Part shown: positions 51,990 to 62,699 of the stretch, one piece after another
Numbering within the stretch: position 1 is the stretch's first letter
How the letters are laid out: each line of letters begins with the position of its first letter
Origin: Oreocharis arfaki
Taxonomy: Eukaryota > Chordata > Aves > Passeriformes > Paramythiidae
Reading direction: 5' to 3'
NCBI GenBank assembly: GCA_013398015.1
Contig: VZRR01008077.1
Span: 2,273,940-2,337,939 of the forward strand
DNA: 64,000 nt
Notes under the pieces: generated by a model
Database searches by the model: none
Seen by the model: only the letters and a program-made list of their open reading frames with translations
Told to the model about the DNA's origin: nothing
Translations under genes and position numbers: made by a program

Positions 51990-52045
51990 TGCAGAGACCC
52001 CTGGGACAGCACAAGGCCAGGCCATTCCATGATTCTGTGGCTCTG
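51990..52045 (+). mobile_element. Possible CR1 3' tail
   Basis: The words ccattccatgattctgtgg (52022-52040) resemble the terminal ccattctatgattctatga repeats of avian CR1. Only the last few tens of bases fit, so this may be a very short 5'-truncated insertion or a chance match. Confidence 0.35.
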
Positions 52046-52208
52046 AGGACCACCCTTGGGACAATGCAGCTTGACCCTCTGGAGGGCACTGAGCCAGGAG
52101 TGGAAAAGCTCTGACTTCCACGCCTCTGCTGCCTATCAGTTGAAAAGCCCACGGTATAAAAAGCCAATTAATTGATATTATTTAAACACCGCTTTTCAGA
52201 GGAGTCCT
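52046..52208. other. Short unique interval
   Basis: No feature recognised between the possible CR1 tail and the LINE endonuclease remnant. Confidence 0.4.
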
Positions 52209-52541
52209 TTGTTGGAGGGACTGAATCTCAACTCTGTGCTAAATTATGCACAGGAGTTAAGAGAGGTGAGAGTAAGAAATCCACTGGGTAATCATAATCA
52301 CTGTGCAATTAGGCTTGATATCATAATAGAAGGTTACTCTCCTAGGGGTAATGCAGTGAGGGTGAACTTTAAAAGGCCAGATTTTAAAACTATGAAAAAA
52401 ATTATTAACAGAAGGCTCAAGGGCATAGTGAAACTCTTTAACAACTTAGAGCAAATTTTTCCTAGAGTAACTCCTCTAGCAGCCCCAGGAGTTGTACCAA
52501 GGGTGAGTTTGGCTAATGTAATCAGTCTGGAGGGTATTTAA
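52209..52541 (+). pseudogene. Fossil LINE (CR1/L3-like) endonuclease C-terminal segment
   Basis: A 110-codon open frame resembles the end of the apurinic-type endonuclease domain of CR1/L2/L3-class LINEs and the linker that follows. Residues 7-34 read like the family's LDLVLTNAQEL...V.VRNPLG.SDHCAI block (here AQELREVRVRNPLGNHNHCA). Residues 49-60, AVRVNFKRPDFK, resemble the conserved NFRRADF block. A diverged LFNNLEQIFPR fits the FK..LLEAQE.FIPR block. The Ser-Asp-His catalytic motif is changed to His-Asn-His, so the enzyme would be dead. No reverse-transcriptase region follows. The frame is open, but that may be luck in a short relic. The start codon given is simply the first Met; the real homology probably starts a few residues later. 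Confidence 0.6.
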
Positions 52542-53904
52542 GAATCTGTGCTAGAGAGGCAGATGGTGGCTGGACCTTTGATCTGAAAATAAGAACAGGA
52601 AGAATGAAATTTGCACAACTGAGCAGGGTTTATTGAAAATAAACATTCTTTAAAAATTAAAAAGAGATCTGACTAAAGAGAAGAAAAGAGGGTAGAGTAA
52701 ATGCAGACAAGCTACAAAGGAAAGGGACTTAGAGATATAGGTCTATGAAAAAAATCAAGGTATTTCTGATGCAGTAGAGAATAAAAAAATTAAACCCCCA
52801 ACCAGGCATATAATGAGTGAAACTTAGAAAGCGCTGTTGTTATGTGACAGCTTTATTGTACCTAATTAACTCAAATATATGTATCTGCTGGAAGACACCA
52901 CTCTCCATGGTTACTTGCTGTCAGATGTGCTAAAGCAGGCATTTCTTCTGCACAGCCCTCTATCTTTGTGGGGAGAGGGGGAGGCTGAAAATCAGAGGAT
53001 GCTGAAGCAGGAATAAAACCTTGGCCTGAGTTATTTGTACGGATGTAACTAAAGAGATTCCTTGTCTCTGCCGCTTTCTGTGGGAAATTAGAGGGTGACT
53101 TCAGCAGTGATTTACTTTAACACTGTGGAAGGTGAACAGGACCTGAGGAAGGAGTTATGTAGCCAGGAGCTCACTGGGACAGTAAATCACCTGGAGCAGC
53201 TGGTTCCCAGCCCAGGCTGTAGAGAAAACAAACCACACAATAGTGAACCTGTCAAATAAGGTGCCCTGCTCGCCTTACAGGGTGAAATCCCCCTTGAAAA
53301 CAAATGGAAGGATTCAGTGCTGGCTCCTATTGTGTTCCCCTGCAACAACAGCAGGGGAAAACTCCCTGGGAGCACTGCAGGAGCAGAACCCTGCAATGCC
53401 CCTGGAAATGCTGCCGCCCAGGCAGTGCTCCCAGCGGGGCCAGCACCAGCACTGCGGGGAGGGGTCCCTGGGCTGGCTCACACCCCAAGAGTGCTAGAGA
53501 CACCCTGGCTGGGAGATCATCCCCCACGCCTTGCAGCCACCGTCCACCTGGTGCCACACAGGACACAAGTACAAGGATCTCAGCATGGACAAAACCAGAA
53601 AATTTAATTATATATTTTTTTCAAGTTTCTGAAAATGTCACCATTCTCTGCTCTCATGTTTGTGCAGCCTTAAGCACAACAGGCCCTTGACCTCAGCTGT
53701 ACCCCATAATGTCACTGTAATGAAGGCAAATAAATGACAATAGGGAGAAAACCCACTTCAGTCACCATAAGGAAATATTGTTCCTTCAAAGCAATTCCTC
53801 ACCTGAAAAGTTAATAAAATAGTACATAAATGTGACCTGGTAGATATAATTTACTTGGCTTTTCAAAATGCTTTTGATAAGGTCCCTCATAAAAGAATAT
53901 TAAT
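52542..53904. other. Non-coding sequence, with a G+C-rich patch
   Basis: No gene recognised. The part 53300-53570 is G+C-rich (about 60% by eye), which removes stop codons and gives overlapping frames of up to 128 codons on both strands. CpG is not enriched there and no splice pair fits, so I do not call it coding. Confidence 0.5.
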
Positions 53905-54000
53905 GATAATGAGAATGATCTTACATTTATGGTCATACCTTTCATTCAGATGAATCCCAAAGTGCTTTACAAAGTTTTTACTAACTGGTTGTACAAATCA
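53905..54000 (-). mobile_element. MIR-like amniote SINE/LINE-tail relic
   Basis: The plus strand reads gatcttacatttatggtcat, then acctttcattcagatgaatc, then ccaaagtgctttacaaag. This matches the ancient amniote motif tttatatagcgcctttcatc... gatcccaaagcgctttacaa more closely than the copy at 32205. The family name and strand are inferred; the motif itself is clear. Confidence 0.5.
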
Positions 54001-57000
54001 TGCATCATATATATCCCCAAAGCGTTGTTAGGTCTGGGAGAAGGTATGACAGATATTTAATTACCTAGCATGCTGCTATTCAATATTTTAGAGCAGGGTG
54101 TAAAAGCAAAAGCTACAACCACGTGCAATTAGATTAAATTTAGGCAGGCAAAAGCTACTTTCCAAAGCTGAGATTTGGCTGAAAATCAAGCTCATCTTCT
54201 CCCTTTGCCCTCACCCAAATGTTGAGGGATGCCTTAGGCTGAACAGATGAATGGCTCAGCTGGAAAATAAGCCAACCTTTGGGGACTGCTTCCAATGGAC
54301 AGTGACTATCTCAGGTTGCTCCTGAACATTCAGTTGGATGTTTATGGGCACCTATACTTGGCCATCTAACTCCAGAGACGCAACATCATTTAAATTTTCT
54401 TCTCCAAATTTTCCACAGCTTTTTCACCTGTGTCCTTCAGCTTCATAAGCAGCTGCCAGTGCTGACAGCCAGCAGCAGAGCATCTTCAGCTCTCATTAGC
54501 CTTTGGGATGCAAAACCTCAGTTTTGCTTTGAGGTGTACATCTGAAACACTGCTAATCCAGACCATTATAATCTTGAAGACAGTACCAGCCATAAGCATA
54601 TTCTGCTTGTAGAGAGTATCGGAACATTTAATTTAAAGGCACAAAATGTCTCATTTAATTGCCTGAAATCAAAGCTTTCATATTTTAATTAAGCTTTTAG
54701 AGAACATTTCATTGCTCTGATTTTTTTAAACTTTTTTTCCTCTCAGATGTGAAGGTCATTAAAGAATATCTTTCCTGATTAAGCAGTACTAACAATAACT
54801 TCACCAAAACAGTGTGCACAGTGTGGATACTACCCCAGACCTGAACTTCATACACTATCAGTGATCAGTAAATGATCATCACTTAGTATGCCTGGCCAAG
54901 AGCAAAGGGCTGCCTGAACTTCCAAGTCCTCTGTTTCTTGTTACCTGCAAAGAAAGAAGATGCCAAGAGACCTGAATCATAGATTCTCCCTAGATACGTA
55001 TTCCTCCACGGTGAGGATGCTCTGGAAGCTTTTCTACTCTCTCTTAAATGAGCAGCCTAAAACCAGATACCTGAGCAGTGTAAAAACAAAGCCAAGAACT
55101 ATACAGGTGGGGGTTGAAGAGAACCTTGGAGGTACCAAGGTGTCCTAATTGTGCAGACAAAAATATTTCAGCTCATCTGTAATAGCCTTGGGCACACCTT
55201 TGAAATGCTCTGTCTAGCCTCTTCCCAAGGCAGCATGCATCTTGTGTTTATCACCATCCTGCTGTATTTTTCGCAGAGCTAAACAAAGGACAGGGTCCCT
55301 TCCTCCAGCGTGACAGCTTGTCAGACTTTGCAGTACAATCCATATTTCATATCAAAAGAGTTCCCCTCAAATTCAAGTTATATAAATCATATATTGCTAG
55401 GTAAACATGACCTTCCTCTGCCAAGTCTTTCAGGCCAGAGAGAGATGCCAAAACAACAAAAATCTTGTGAGAACAGGCATCCACGGCCAAACTGTCAAAA
55501 ACCTTCAACAAGGAGCTGATTTGTCAACAGAAGTCATCATTTCACAGGGAACTCGATTCCTGCTTCAGTCTTTCCCTGACCAAATTGCTGACAGACTTTT
55601 GCTGAACAATCCCCTGCCTTCACATTACCTTTTATTTCCCACATAACTGTTCTCAGAGGATATGAAGGTCTCATTTTTAGAACAATCTTTTGGAAGAAGG
55701 GGGGAAGAGCAATGCTTATGTGAAGATAGTCTACCCCATGGTGCAACAGGAGCCTCCCCTGCCCCTCAGCAGTACATTCACATTCCTGTGGAGAAGCTGT
55801 CTCCCCCTCTACTTCCCACAGGCTCTGGAAAGCAAAACCCTTACTGTTAGGCAGTTTAATTTCAACTATGAGTAAGCATCCACATACTTGTGGCCTATTC
55901 AAGGAGGCTCTTTAGGCAAAATAAGGGTTTAGAACTTCTTTCTGCTGCCAGGATGACATAAAGAGGCCTCAGCACACCGCAAGACTGCTGTATCTGCAAC
56001 ATAGTAATTTAAACTTTTATCTCCAGTAGGGCTCTTCGCGTGTGGTGCACACCTGGCCACTGTAACCTGATCAACATTTATGGCTTTGTGTCTTTAGGAT
56101 GGGTTTGAGTGCCCTCAGTAAAGATATTCTTAATGCAGTGAGCCTGCAAGAGGCCTTCAAAAGCCATGGGAATAGGACAGGAAGTTTTCCAGGCACACAC
56201 AAAGATCGGCACTGTCCCACATATTCTTAACACTCCCATGCCAGGGAGACAGAGGTGAAGGCTGCTGGAAATAGGGAAATAAGAAGGGAATAGATGGCAG
56301 ATTGGTCCCCACTTCCCTACACTGTGCAAGGTACACTGACACCTCAGGGTTTAGGGTGTAGATCTCATCCCAGACACTCTCTTGCTTTTGGCACCACAGG
56401 CAACAGGGGAACTTTGCCTTGGTCAAACAATTGCTTGAAACATTGCTAGTCAGATGCTGATCGCTGCTGGCATTTGTCCTTCAGCAGCTGTCACAGTGGG
56501 CTCCTTGGGAGCTGTGGGGAATGCCTTGCAATTATGAGCTTTATGACACATCCCAGAGAAATATTTGGCCATATGTATTTGCACAAGGGTGCACATATTC
56601 TCTGCCCAAGAGGGTCCGTGCTGGGTGCTATCAACATGACAAAACTGCTCTCCCTTTTGCCTGTCACTGGTGGCTCCCTTACACTGGTGGAAATGCCAGT
56701 CCTCAGCAAGATCTCTGTCTGATTTTCCCTTGCTCTTTCCTGCCTTGTGTTGTTCCTACAGCCAGCTGAATCCCCCTTTACCAGGGGCTGTATCTCAACT
56801 CCTCTCAGAATTTCTGAGCAGGTAGGAACTGGGCTCCCTGCCCACATCCTGTACCTGTGACTGACTCCTAGACACTAAGGGCAAGTGTGCTGGATGCAGT
56901 GTTAAATCACTCGCTGTCCTGGAAACTCACTCTGCTCTGGAGTCTGTGGGACAGTCCACAGGGACTTTATTTGTTTTGTCACTGTGTCTTCCTTTTCTGA

Positions 57001-57059
57001 GCATCTTCAGAAAGGCTGTGGGGATAGCAGCTTCCAGTATTCCTTGGGAAAAATGTTTG
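54001..57059. other. Non-coding unique sequence, AT-rich candidate element near 54.6-54.8 kb
   Basis: No gene recognised. The stretch 54610-54790 is AT-rich and holds an atcaaag TCF/LEF-type word and a ttttaattaagc homeodomain-type word. It could be a conserved non-coding element but cannot be tested here. The 55310-56850 frames (up to 121 codons, both strands) have no motifs. Confidence 0.5.
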
Positions 57060-57135
57060 TAGGTTTGGTTTGAGTTGGGGTTTTTTTTGTTGTTGTTTTG
57101 GTTCGGTTTGGGTTTTTTTGTGGTTTATTTTTTAA
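57060..57135. repeat. G/T-only low-complexity tract
   Basis: Over about 70 bases the plus strand is almost wholly G and T (ggtttggtttgag, gttgttgttttggttcgg, and T-runs). Its opposite strand encodes only K/T/P/N-rich nonsense. It is a strongly strand-asymmetric simple-sequence tract. Confidence 0.8.
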
Positions 57136-57259
57136 TTTGAGGAGGACCTGTATCCACCAAGGATTCAAAATCTTTTTCAGATTTTGCCCTTGATGATAGA
57201 TTCTGGACACACAAAAAGTGGTTCTGAGCTGTTACCAAGCCTGTCGCAGCAGGGCTGAC

Positions 57260-57301
57260 AGAAAGACCAACGGGACAGGAAGAAAGACCAACAGGACAGG
57301 A
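57260..57301. repeat. 21-bp tandem duplication (two units)
   Basis: Two head-to-tail 21-bp units begin agaaagaccaac and end ggacagga, with a single g/a difference. It is a simple local duplication. Confidence 0.9.
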
Positions 57302-59442
57302 GCTAACACCATCCCCACTCTACACATGCTGGGACTATTTCTGCTTAATCATTTGGCTTTTTCTTTCACAAGCCTGTTTGAAGGACTAAACCCCACTTTG
57401 TAACACTGAGAGTTACCTGATCATGCACACTATAAGATGGTACAAAATCAGGCTGAGCAAACCAACCAGAATTGCTTTCTCTTGATCCCCTAAATGTGTC
57501 AATTTACAATAAAACATTCTTTTCTTTTTTTTTTTTTAACATTCCTGGGGAAAGCGAAAGAAGGTCTGAATGTGCCACAAAAACTGTTAAATTCCTGGAC
57601 TCCTCACACAAGCCTGACTCTTGCTGGACCCGTGGTATGGCTTGCAATGGTCCAGCAGCAAACCTTGATGGATGGAAAGGGAATGTCAATAGAGTCCTCT
57701 CATGAAAGCCAAACAAATTACTCCCCCACTTCCAGTAGGCTGTGGTATTCTGTCTACATCAATCTGAGTTAATTTCTTATTTTCAGGTGCTTTTTTTCTC
57801 CTGTTCCTCCCTTTGAACGTCCTAGAACGACCTCCTGTGGCTTTCATGGCCTGGCTCAGAGAGGTGCACTGTGGGACCTCGGTGGTTTCTAGGAATCCCC
57901 CAATTAAAATGGTAAGCAGCTTCAGAGGATTGTTACAAAATTAGACCAATCCAGCTGGCAGGTACAAAGCCTCTAGTTTTGGGATCCAAAAAAAGAAGAG
58001 TTTTAAGCTTTAAAACCTTCCCAACTTTCTACCCACCCTCCCAAACAGCTGGAGTTAGGTGGTAAATGCCTTGTTTTACAAAAATCCAGCAAAATTGTTT
58101 CATTTCACAAGTCTCTTTTCAGACTTACTTAGGTAACCTTTGTTACTCATTTTTGGAGTTTCATAGCAGCTCAAGACCTGGAGAATAACAATGCTTAACT
58201 GATCTTACCAATACATTATTTGTATCACTAATTCCACAGCAGTTGCTTTTTCTTCAGGACAAGGGAGATAATTTTCCTAAAATTACATTGTTTTCTAAAA
58301 CAGCTCTATTCAAAGCTATACATCTACCTTCTGGCAGCATAGTTTAATTTGCATTTAAATAATTTCCTGATATAGTAGGAAAAGTAATTATACCTAACAC
58401 TAAACAATTTTCAAGCTTCAGCCTTTAATTGGTCCATGACTAAATATCTTTCCTAGGTTATGAAACAACCTTCCCAAAATGTAAAGTTCCCAAATACCAG
58501 AACCTTGCTCCTTTTTTAAAGGTCCCTCCATTTGTTCATCCATCTTCTGTGCTGAACTCAGATCAGTAGAAAACCATGTTGGTTTTTCTGTCCTTATTTT
58601 CTCTTTAGGATTGTGTCATTTTTGTCTGCTGACTTTCTCCTGGTAGCAAAGCTTGACTCTGTCTGCTATCTGAGCAGAAGATCTTATGGAGATCTCATGC
58701 TCATGACATTAAAAGCACCACAATGCACAATTTTATAGTGTTACAGATGTTAAATCATGCCCTAATTCTGATATTTTTTTCACGGATGAGACGGGGATTG
58801 ATGTAGCTTGAGCCAAGGCAATAGCAGGACATCCATTTTTGATCTGGATGTACTGAACCTTAGATTTTAGTTTGATTCTAGAGGCCATTTGCCACATGTA
58901 GATCCATATACACTTGCTCCTCAATTTCAAAGGCTTTTTATTCAGGTGAATTATACAACCAAAAAAACAGTCCTATGGTCGTGTACATCACTCTTAGAAA
59001 GACTTCATATCACATTAAAAGAAACTGTCCCTAAAAGCTGTTTAACATGCCACAGCCTTTTTCCCTTAGAAAGGTAATGCCCATAGAAGACGAGCTGTAT
59101 TCTTCAGTGCTCTGATTATCTGTTCACGAGCCATGTGAAAAGGAATGCAGTCACCTCTGCTAGAAGTGCCAGCTCAAAAGTGTTAAGCCATTAACTGTAG
59201 AACAAGTCCAACGTGAAAGAGAGAATAATGCGTCATAGGAGCCATCATACAGCCCATAAAGCCAATATTTAAGCCATGGAATTCAGACATGAGTGCTGCT
59301 TACCTCAAGGTTTAGGATCAGCCTTGACCTAACCTGCCAGCCAAGTCCCCTTCCACCATTAAAAGTGATTCAACCATTCAGATAATTCAGGACTGAAATC
59401 ATTAATTGCATGTCGTGGATCTGCCTTATAATGAATTCTTAC
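57302..59442. other. Non-coding unique sequence
   Basis: No gene recognised. A T-run lies at 57528-57538. An AT-rich block at 58310-58470 contains an ATTTGCAT octamer (58347-58354) and several ATTA cores, and may be a conserved element. No transposon recognised. Confidence 0.5.
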
Positions 59443-59508
59443 CTGGTGCTTAAAGGACCCTCTATGCAGGTAAGGAGCATGAAGCATTTTAGTGCCCAAA
59501 ATGTCTGG
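59443..59508 (-). CDS. Candidate 66-bp minus-strand exon, weak
   Basis: On the minus strand a near-consensus donor (caccag|gtaagaat; complement of 59441-59442) closes a segment whose acceptor is ctacctctttag. The 66 bp between are open as 22 whole codons (PDILGTKMLHAP... to KHQ). The donor is nearly perfect, but the acceptor is only fair and a second frame is open too. No family is recognised. It is most likely chance, and is listed because of the donor. Confidence 0.12.
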
Positions 59509-59884
59509 CTAAAGAGGTAGTGTACTGTGCAGTTAGTGCTAGGAAATCAGAGGTTTTGCAAGGCTGTACACTGAGCCTAAAATTGCATTGAAGAGGATCA
59601 CTTGTCACCAACACTTCAGTGTCACACAGCAGATTTCATCAGGAAGGTGATACTGAACCAATAGAAGGATTTTCAGACAAAACCTCCACAGCTAGTCAGA
59701 CTTGAAGGTAACAGTGATCAGCCCAGCTATTTTCACCTGCCATCATGTTTTCATTTTGTTCTCAAGCTTGCAACCATTCCACAAATACCTGCAGCAAATT
59801 GCTCTTGGATGACTCCTCATCTTGGTGGTGCTGGCAAGTGAAAGGTCCCTGCTGCCAGCCCACGGAAATGATAAATAATCAATT
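59509..59884. other. Unique interval upstream of CR1 3' end
   Basis: Nothing recognised. The part nearest the CR1 tail (59740-59884) could be more of the same element but shows no clear resemblance. Confidence 0.45.
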
Positions 59885-60010
59885 TTCACTGAGGTCTTAA
59901 CTAGAGCAACCCAGGCCAGTGGAAGGTGTCCCTGCCTATGGCAGTGGAGAGTGGGAAAAAGATGATTCTTAAGGTGCTTTCCAACCAAAACCATTCTGAG
60001 ATTCTATGAA
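59885..60010 (+). mobile_element. CR1 LINE 3' end, avian type, plus strand
   Basis: The sequence carries agagcaacccaggccagtgg, then aaggtgtccctgcctatggc, then gatgattcttaaggtgcttt, then ccaaccaaaaccattctgag, then attctatgaa. This is the sense strand of the CR1 3' terminus (agcaacctggtctagtgg-aaggtgtccctgcccatggc-gatgatctttaaggtccctt-ccaacccaaaccattctatg-attctatga). CR1 copies are typically 5'-truncated and end in 8-bp repeats rather than poly(A), and both traits show here. It is the least diverged repeat in the window. It is the main reason for calling the genome avian or at least sauropsid. Confidence 0.85.
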
Positions 60011-61740
60011 GGTAGATACAAATGAACAGATCGGTTTGTTCAGGTGCACAAAGGATTTGTCAGCCTCGGGTGATGGTCAGTAGAACAACTCCAGAGGACT
60101 GTTTAAAAGCGATGGATCTGGTCTGGGGAGCTAGGAAGCATTAGCTCTACAGCCGAAAGACTGAACAGTTTGTTTAAACCACACTCTGAACTCATGAAGG
60201 GCATTGCCACAATACTGTCTTGGTATGACCTTCCCCTAAAACTTTTCTGTCCTCATGATTTTGATTTGAATCATGAAGAAAAATTTTCTAAGAAAAGTGT
60301 TTCCACATCTCTCTCACACCTGGGTCGACAGCTTTGCCCTCTCACCACCAGATCTAGCACACTCATAACCAAGTAACGCTCTGCAAAATGACTGCAAATT
60401 CCTTGATTACTTTTTTTCTTTTTGCCTTTTTCTAACTTAAAAAGAAAAACCAGTGGAGAAAACAACGTGAACAACCACATGAGAAGAAAAGGCATGGCCT
60501 GGTACTAAAGATAGGCCGGTTTATAAGAACAGATGTATCACAACAGGTGTCAGCTCTGTAACGGTGCTGCACAAAGCACCCAGGCAGCAGCCAGGTATTT
60601 ACGATAATAGAAAGAGAGGAAAGGAGCTGTTTTGAGATAGAAATTGCTGTAAAATGGAGAATATTTTGAATTTTTTTTATTTTAATATGTTTGTGAATAT
60701 ATACATATGAATATTTTTCTCTTTTTGTGTAATACAAAGATTTAACATCAACCTTAAGCCTTAGTGAGATGATCACTGTATAAAAACAATCAAATTTCTC
60801 ACTTTCCACTATTCCAACAATTTATCCTCATTGCATCTCTCCATATACTCTCAGTATTCTTCAGTTAAGGAGCTGATAGCTATTTCTGTTGGAATCTGTG
60901 TTCTCTGCAGAGAAAGGAGGGGCTAATCTTTTAAAAAAGCAGACAATTCCCAACACTTGGAGATAATTCATGAGCATCCTACAGACTCTCTGTCTAGCTT
61001 TTAATAAGTCACTTCATGGTAATCATGTTACCTAATTTGAAAACATATGAGAAAGATCCTTCTTTTTCTGCTCAAAGACTATGAAGTCTTTAGGACAGTA
61101 TTCATGCTTCATTCTAATTCGGCACAGCATTTAGATTTCAGATACTTCCATTTCTTGCTCCTGATTCCTCTACTTCCATGCTACGAAATATTGCTATTAA
61201 TACTCCTGTGCTACCATTGTTTTATTTCTGGTTATGGTTTTGTTCTATAAGCTAATGTAATTAATAAAAGTAATTATTTAAATTTCTTGGTTTTTCTCTT
61301 GTTTTGACAGAGATCCAAAATTCAGCAGGTATTTATTGCTCTTCTCTAGGAAGAGCTGGACTCCAACCCTCCTTTGGTCTTTTCACAAGCTGCAGAAGAA
61401 TTATACTGGTGTGAGTCTGACCTGATGTTTTATAGAGTTTTAATTTTTTTACTATACCCTTTGTGAAAGCCGTGAACACACACATACTTCCAAACAGTTC
61501 TGGCCCTCCCTGGATTGATGGAAAGAAGGTTAATAACATATCTGGGAAAAACAAATAGTTCAGCGGATAGCACGCTTTGATTAATATCTGCTGCAGTGCC
61601 AGCAGTGCTGGGGGAACTACACATCGTAATTCTGCTGTAACTGGAGATGTGTTGCCAACAGAAGGAGAAAGGAGATTATCACACTGCTGTGTCTGGCAGC
61701 TCAGTGCAATGCACAGACACAGGGTTAATGTCTCCTCCCT
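60011..61740. other. Non-coding AT-rich sequence
   Basis: No gene recognised. Just before the CpG block, at 61309-61310, a strong acceptor precedes only 18 bp before a weak donor (cag|gtattt), which I do not accept as a microexon. The 156-codon minus-strand frame at 61333-61803 has no motif. Confidence 0.5.
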
Positions 61741-62126
61741 GCTCCTGCTTTCAGGGACGGTGAAAGATCTGGACCACAACGCTGCAGAGCGCTGGAAGCT
61801 CAAGACGTGCGCTCCATTTGAATGTGCATTGCCAGTAAATCCCTCCTAGGATGTGCCTGAAGAGGGGTGGGGGCGGATTAAAGGCAGGACAATAAGTTTG
61901 AAGTACCTTAAGCCGATGTCTCCCATACGAGCAGGAGGATCCCTGCGCTGCGGGGCACGGACAGGCTGCACAGAACCCTCCACAGGGCTCAGCCCAGCGG
62001 GACGGGCAGGAGGTGCACGGGAGAGGCTGAGTTCTCTTACTCACACCAGCCCGGTGTCGTGGCTAAACGCCCCCACTTTTTGTTCGGCAGTAAATAATTC
62101 ATGTTCCCGAGGTGTAGGTGGGATAC
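61741..62126. promoter_or_regulatory. Borderline CpG-island block
   Basis: By hand count, 61741-62100 is about 57% G+C (206 of 360) with 18 CpG dinucleotides. With roughly equal C and G this gives an observed/expected CpG ratio near 0.6, on the edge of the usual island criteria. The surroundings are AT-rich and almost CpG-free, so the block stands out. It has no TATA box in a convincing place. A serum-response-like ctatttatgg word lies 140 bp beyond its right edge. It could be a promoter, an unmethylated regulatory element or an exon-bearing segment. Transcription direction is unknown. Confidence 0.4.
61755..61834 (+). CDS. Candidate exon inside the CpG block, unidentified
   Basis: A strong acceptor (ctcctccctgctcctgctttcag in effect; pyrimidine-rich 61732-61752, AG at 61753-61754) opens 80 bp that are free of stops in one frame. 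The peptide begins TVKDLDHNAAERWKLKTCAP. A modest donor (gcca|gtaaat) would end it on a codon boundary; without that donor the frame runs to a stop at 61849. The segment carries five CpGs. No protein family is recognised. The acceptor and the CpG context are the arguments in favour, and the weak donor and lack of a partner exon are against it. Confidence 0.2.
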
Positions 62127-62663
62127 GTTTCAGCAGAAGGGGAGGGCTCCAATAAGCAGCTCTTTAAATATACATCGCCTCCTGTTTGCAGGCACAGTGT
62201 GTGGGAGCAACTGCAAACTGAAATGGTTTTGTGTTTGCTGGCACCTCTGAATACAAAATTACCACCCTGGCTATTTATGGGGTGGAGGGGGAGGGAGGCT
62301 ACAAAAAAAAATTCAGGCTTTTTAAACCTGGTGCCTTTTTTAAGCTGAAATGCTTGGCATTTCTGTGGCAGCATTGTATCCCCACTAGGGGAAAGAGTTA
62401 CAGGTATTTTAATTATATATTAGTACAGCATTAAACTAGTTTTATTTGCTGAACATTCTGTCAATTACTGTTGTTACTTGAGAAGCATGATTGCTCCCAG
62501 GTTGATCGTGTATTTAACTAGCCAGCCAATGCTATTAATCACTAAGCATTTTCAGCCAAGGATATTAACATTGAAACCCATCCAGGAGAACTTATAAATG
62601 GGTACCGGCATTCTTCAGAGGGAAACACTGTTTTCCAATGCAAAAGAGGTTCTCTCAAGTCTC

Positions 62664-62699
62664 TTTTTAATTTTTTTTTCTTTTTTCTTTTTTTTTTAT
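62664..62699. repeat. T-rich low-complexity tract
   Basis: Runs of T interrupted by single C or A bases. A simple-sequence tract. Confidence 0.85.

Noticed and set aside
53300..53570. G+C-rich stretch with overlapping 79-128 codon frames
   Set aside because: Frames are open on both strands because stops are rare in G+C-rich DNA. CpG is not enriched and no splice pair fits.
61311..61328. 18-bp microexon after a strong acceptor
   Set aside because: The donor gtattt is weak, and a stop follows in the readable frames. Long pyrimidine tracts are common in AT-rich DNA.
61333..61803. 156-codon minus-strand frame
   Set aside because: No motif or plausible splice signals. It overlaps the plus-strand candidate exon in the CpG block.
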